Assembly: GCA_964415085.1 (NCBI GenBank)
Contig: CAYPYI010000070.1
Coordinates: 1 to 6,996, forward strand
Direction of reading: 5' to 3'
DNA length: 6,996 nt
From: CAYPYI01 sp964415085
Lineage (GTDB): Bacteria; Bacillota; Clostridia; Tissierellales; Tissierellaceae
Below, piece after piece: positions 5,444 through 6,996 of the stretch. Below the pieces are notes generated by a model. That model saw only the letters and a list, made by a program, of their open reading frames with translations, did no database searches and was not told the DNA's origin. Made by a program: the position numbers and the translations under genes. The stretch's first letter is position 1. The number at the start of each line of letters is the position of its first letter.

Positions 5444-6496
5444 CTATTTAATTTCTATTATATTTCCACCAGATGCTTTTAACATTCTATTCATTATAGC
5501 CATGCCTAAATTATCTTTTTCAAAACCTTCTGATAATATTATATCTATATTCTCATCATCACATTTTCTTAAGACATCAAATAAATTTTTACCAATGCTC
5601 TTTATATTATGTCTACTTCCTATTGATAATACAAGCCCATCAGTAGTTATATATTCCTTCAAAGACTCATCTGTTGCAATAATAGCTACTTTAAGTCCAT
5701 TCTTTGCATATTTTCGTGATTCTTCTTTAATTTTCGATACTACCTTTTCACTATCTCCTATGAAAACAAGCATTTCACCTTTTGGTGCGTAATGTTTATA
5801 CTTTTGGCCAGGTGATTTTGGAGTTTCACCATCTTTTAAGATACTTTTATCTATTGTGGTATTTGGTAATATCTTTATTAAATCCTCATACGAAACTTTT
5901 CCAGGTCTTAAAATCATCGGTATATCTCCTGAAACATCAAGTACAGTAGATTCTAATCCAACCTCACATCTTCCACCATCTATTATTAAACCTATCTTTC
6001 CATTTAAATCCTCATATACATGATCAGCGCTTGTAGGACTTGGTCTTCCAGAAAGATTGGCTGATGGCGCTGCTATTGGAGTATTTGAATATTTTATAAG
6101 CTCTTTTGCAATTTTATTACTAGGCATTCTAATAGCAACAGTATCAAGTCCACCTGTTATTATATCTGGAACCACTGAACTCTTCTTAAATATCATAGTC
6201 AAAGGTCCTGGCCAAAATTGTTTTATACAAAGTTTAGCCTCATCAGAAATTTCCTCAACTAAATTATCTAGTTCACTAATTTCGCTAATATGTAAAATTA
6301 ATGGATTATCACTAGGTCTTCCTTTAGCTATATATATTTTCTTTACGGCCTCTTCATTTAAACCATCTGCGCCTAAACCATAAACCGTTTCAGTTGGAAA
6401 GCTAACTAGATTACCAGTTTTAATTATGTCTGCAGCCTGTTTTATAATATTTAAATCAATACTATCTTCTTTTACTTTATATACTTTTGTTTCCAC
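5444..6496 (-). CDS. sua5: L-threonylcarbamoyladenylate synthase (Sua5/YrdC/YwlC)
   Basis: This enzyme makes threonylcarbamoyl-AMP from threonine, bicarbonate and ATP, the first step of the t6A37 modification of ANN-decoding tRNAs. It has 350 residues, the two-domain Sua5 form. The YrdC domain (about 10-200) shows PTETVYGLGADG (34-45), KGRPSDNPLILHI (58-70), WPGPLT (95-100), AIRMP (121-125), APSANLSGRPSPT (143-155), GLESTV (180-185) and LRPGKVS (196-202). The linker SPGQKYKHYAP (228-238) follows, then the Rossmann-like Sua5 domain to the end, with NRMLKAS at 336-342. The start is GTG 6494-6496; GGAG lies 8 nt upstream (6505-6508). That Shine-Dalgarno is inside a hairpin just after the prfA terminator-like structure, so initiation may depend on folding. 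The gene is followed 10 nt later by the ywlE-type phosphatase gene. Confidence 0.96.
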   Translation of the reverse strand: METKVYKVKEDSIDLNIIKQAADIIKTGNLVSFPTETVYGLGADGLNEEAVKKIYIAKGRPSDNPLILHISEISELDNLVEEISDEAKLCIKQFWPGPLTMIFKKSSVVPDIITGGLDTVAIRMPSNKIAKELIKYSNTPIAAPSANLSGRPSPTSADHVYEDLNGKIGLIIDGGRCEVGLESTVLDVSGDIPMILRPGKVSYEDLIKILPNTTIDKSILKDGETPKSPGQKYKHYAPKGEMLVFIGDSEKVVSKIKEESRKYAKNGLKVAIIATDESLKEYITTDGLVLSIGSRHNIKSIGKNLFDVLRKCDDENIDIILSEGFEKDNLGMAIMNRMLKASGGNIIEIK

Positions 6497-6504
6497 CTAT
6501 ATCA

Positions 6505-6520
6505 CTCCATAAAAATGGAG
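6505..6520 (-). promoter_or_regulatory. Hairpin that sequesters the sua5 ribosome binding site
   Basis: In the transcript CUCCAU, a UUUU loop and AUGGAG form a perfect 6-bp stem whose 3' arm contains the sua5 Shine-Dalgarno GGAG (6505-6508). The 5' arm is the end of the upstream terminator-like palindrome, so the two hairpins cannot form together. The base pairing is directly visible; a regulatory effect is inference. Confidence 0.45.
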
Positions 6521-6534
6521 AGGATATCCTCTCC
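6517..6534 (-). terminator. Intrinsic terminator-like hairpin after prfA
   Basis: A perfect 18-bp palindrome, GGAGAGGATATCCTCTCC, lies 7 nt after the prfA stop. In RNA it gives a 7-bp GC-containing stem with an AUAU loop, followed directly by AUUUUUAU. A-rich sequence precedes it, so the stem can be extended against the U-run. This fits a Rho-independent terminator. Because no promoter fits between it and sua5, it probably attenuates transcription and does not fully stop it, unless sua5 is read from a promoter inside prfA. Confidence 0.65.
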
Positions 6535-6541
6535 CCTTTAT

Positions 6542-6996
6542 TTATTTTTGTAATTTTTCAGCTTGATCTGTTGTTGTTAGTTCTTCAATAACCTCATCTA
6601 AATCACCATCAACAATGTCATCTAATCTGTGTAATGTTAAATTTATTCTATGATCTGTTACTCTTCCTTGAGGATAATTATAGGTTCTTATTCTTTCAGA
6701 ACGATCTCCTGTACCTACTTGTCCTCTTCTTTCCTGTGCAATTTCAGCAGCTTGATCACTTAACATTTGATCATATAATCTTGTTTTTAAGATCTTCATT
6801 GCTTGTTCTTTATTTTTAGTCTGGCTCTTTTCATCTTGACATGACACTACTAGTCCTGTTGGAATATGTGTAATTCTTATAGCTGAGTCAGTAGTATTAA
6901 CGTGCTGTCCACCTGCTCCACTTGATCTATAAGTATCTATTCTTAAGTCACTCATATTTAAGTCTATATCAACATCTTCAGCCTCTGGTAATACTG
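6542..6996 (-). CDS. prfA: Peptide chain release factor 1, C-terminal part (cut by window edge)
   Basis: RF1 recognises UAA and UAG stop codons and triggers release of the finished protein from the ribosome. The last 150 or so codons are present; about 200 N-terminal residues, including the stop-codon-reading PxT motif region, lie beyond the right edge. The frame is open to the window end and begins VLPEAEDVDIDLN, so the ATG at 6953-6955 is internal. The universal GGQ motif sits in YRSSGAGGQHVNTTDSA, whose Gln is methylated by PrmC in other bacteria. The fragment continues with CQDEKSQTKNKEQAM, GDRSERIRTYNYPQGRVTDHRI and LTLHRLDDIVDGDLDEVIEEL, all standard for RF1. RF1 and not RF2 is supported by the sequence match and the sua5 neighbourhood, although the decisive PxT/SPF tripeptide is not visible. 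No prmC lies downstream; in clostridia it is often upstream of prfA. Confidence 0.96.
   Translation of the reverse strand, partial: VLPEAEDVDIDLNMSDLRIDTYRSSGAGGQHVNTTDSAIRITHIPTGLVVSCQDEKSQTKNKEQAMKILKTRLYDQMLSDQAAEIAQERRGQVGTGDRSERIRTYNYPQGRVTDHRINLTLHRLDDIVDGDLDEVIEELTTTDQAEKLQK

Noticed and set aside
5235..5792. 185-codon open frame on the plus strand
   Set aside because: It lies antisense to ywlE and sua5, both of which have full family motifs. Its translation is a low-complexity mix of Leu, Phe, Ser and Ile typical of the reverse complement of AT-rich genes.
6057..6383. Plus-strand open frame opposite sua5
   Set aside because: It mirrors the conserved YrdC domain coding sequence; no independent support.
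1..6996. Mobile elements, CRISPR array, tRNA or rRNA genes, or a novel defence system
   Set aside because: No direct-repeat array, transposase, cloverleaf-like or rRNA sequence was seen by reading both strands. The DNA is almost fully occupied by conserved housekeeping genes with short gaps.

Overview
The window is a low-GC, single-strand block of core bacterial genes. All eleven genes lie on the minus strand, so transcription runs from position 6996 down to 1. Gene order, strong GGAGG-type ribosome binding sites and AT-rich codon use point to a Firmicute of class Clostridia. A Peptostreptococcaceae-like organism is my best guess, but that is inference. The order prfA - sua5 - ywlE-type phosphatase - rpiB - upp - teichoic-acid precursor genes - atp operon resembles the arrangement known from Bacillus subtilis and many clostridia. 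The B. subtilis genes mntP, ywlG and glyA, which sit between sua5 and upp there, are absent here.

In the direction of transcription: (1) the 3' part of prfA (peptide release factor 1), then a small terminator-like hairpin. (2) A tight cluster of sua5 (tRNA t6A synthesis), a low-molecular-weight phosphatase with the arginine-phosphatase signature, and rpiB; gaps are 10 nt and a 4-nt overlap. (3) upp (uracil salvage), preceded by its own probable extended -10 promoter. (4) A 36-bp perfect palindrome, then tagO and mnaA, which overlap. Together these two make the lipid-linked GlcNAc and the UDP-ManNAc used for wall teichoic acid or similar surface glycans. (5) A 150-bp gap with a probable promoter, then the start of the F-type ATP synthase operon: atpZ, atpI, atpB (subunit a) and the first 36 codons of atpE (subunit c).

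This is essentially conserved housekeeping DNA; I see no mobile element, CRISPR array, phage gene or evidently new system. Points worth a second look are the Na+-type Pro/Gln signature in the c subunit, the Thr11 signature of a protein-arginine phosphatase, two mutually exclusive hairpins between prfA and sua5, the large palindrome between upp and tagO, an inverted repeat overlapping the upp promoter, and several non-ATG starts, including a TTG start of atpB set by an internal Shine-Dalgarno sequence.
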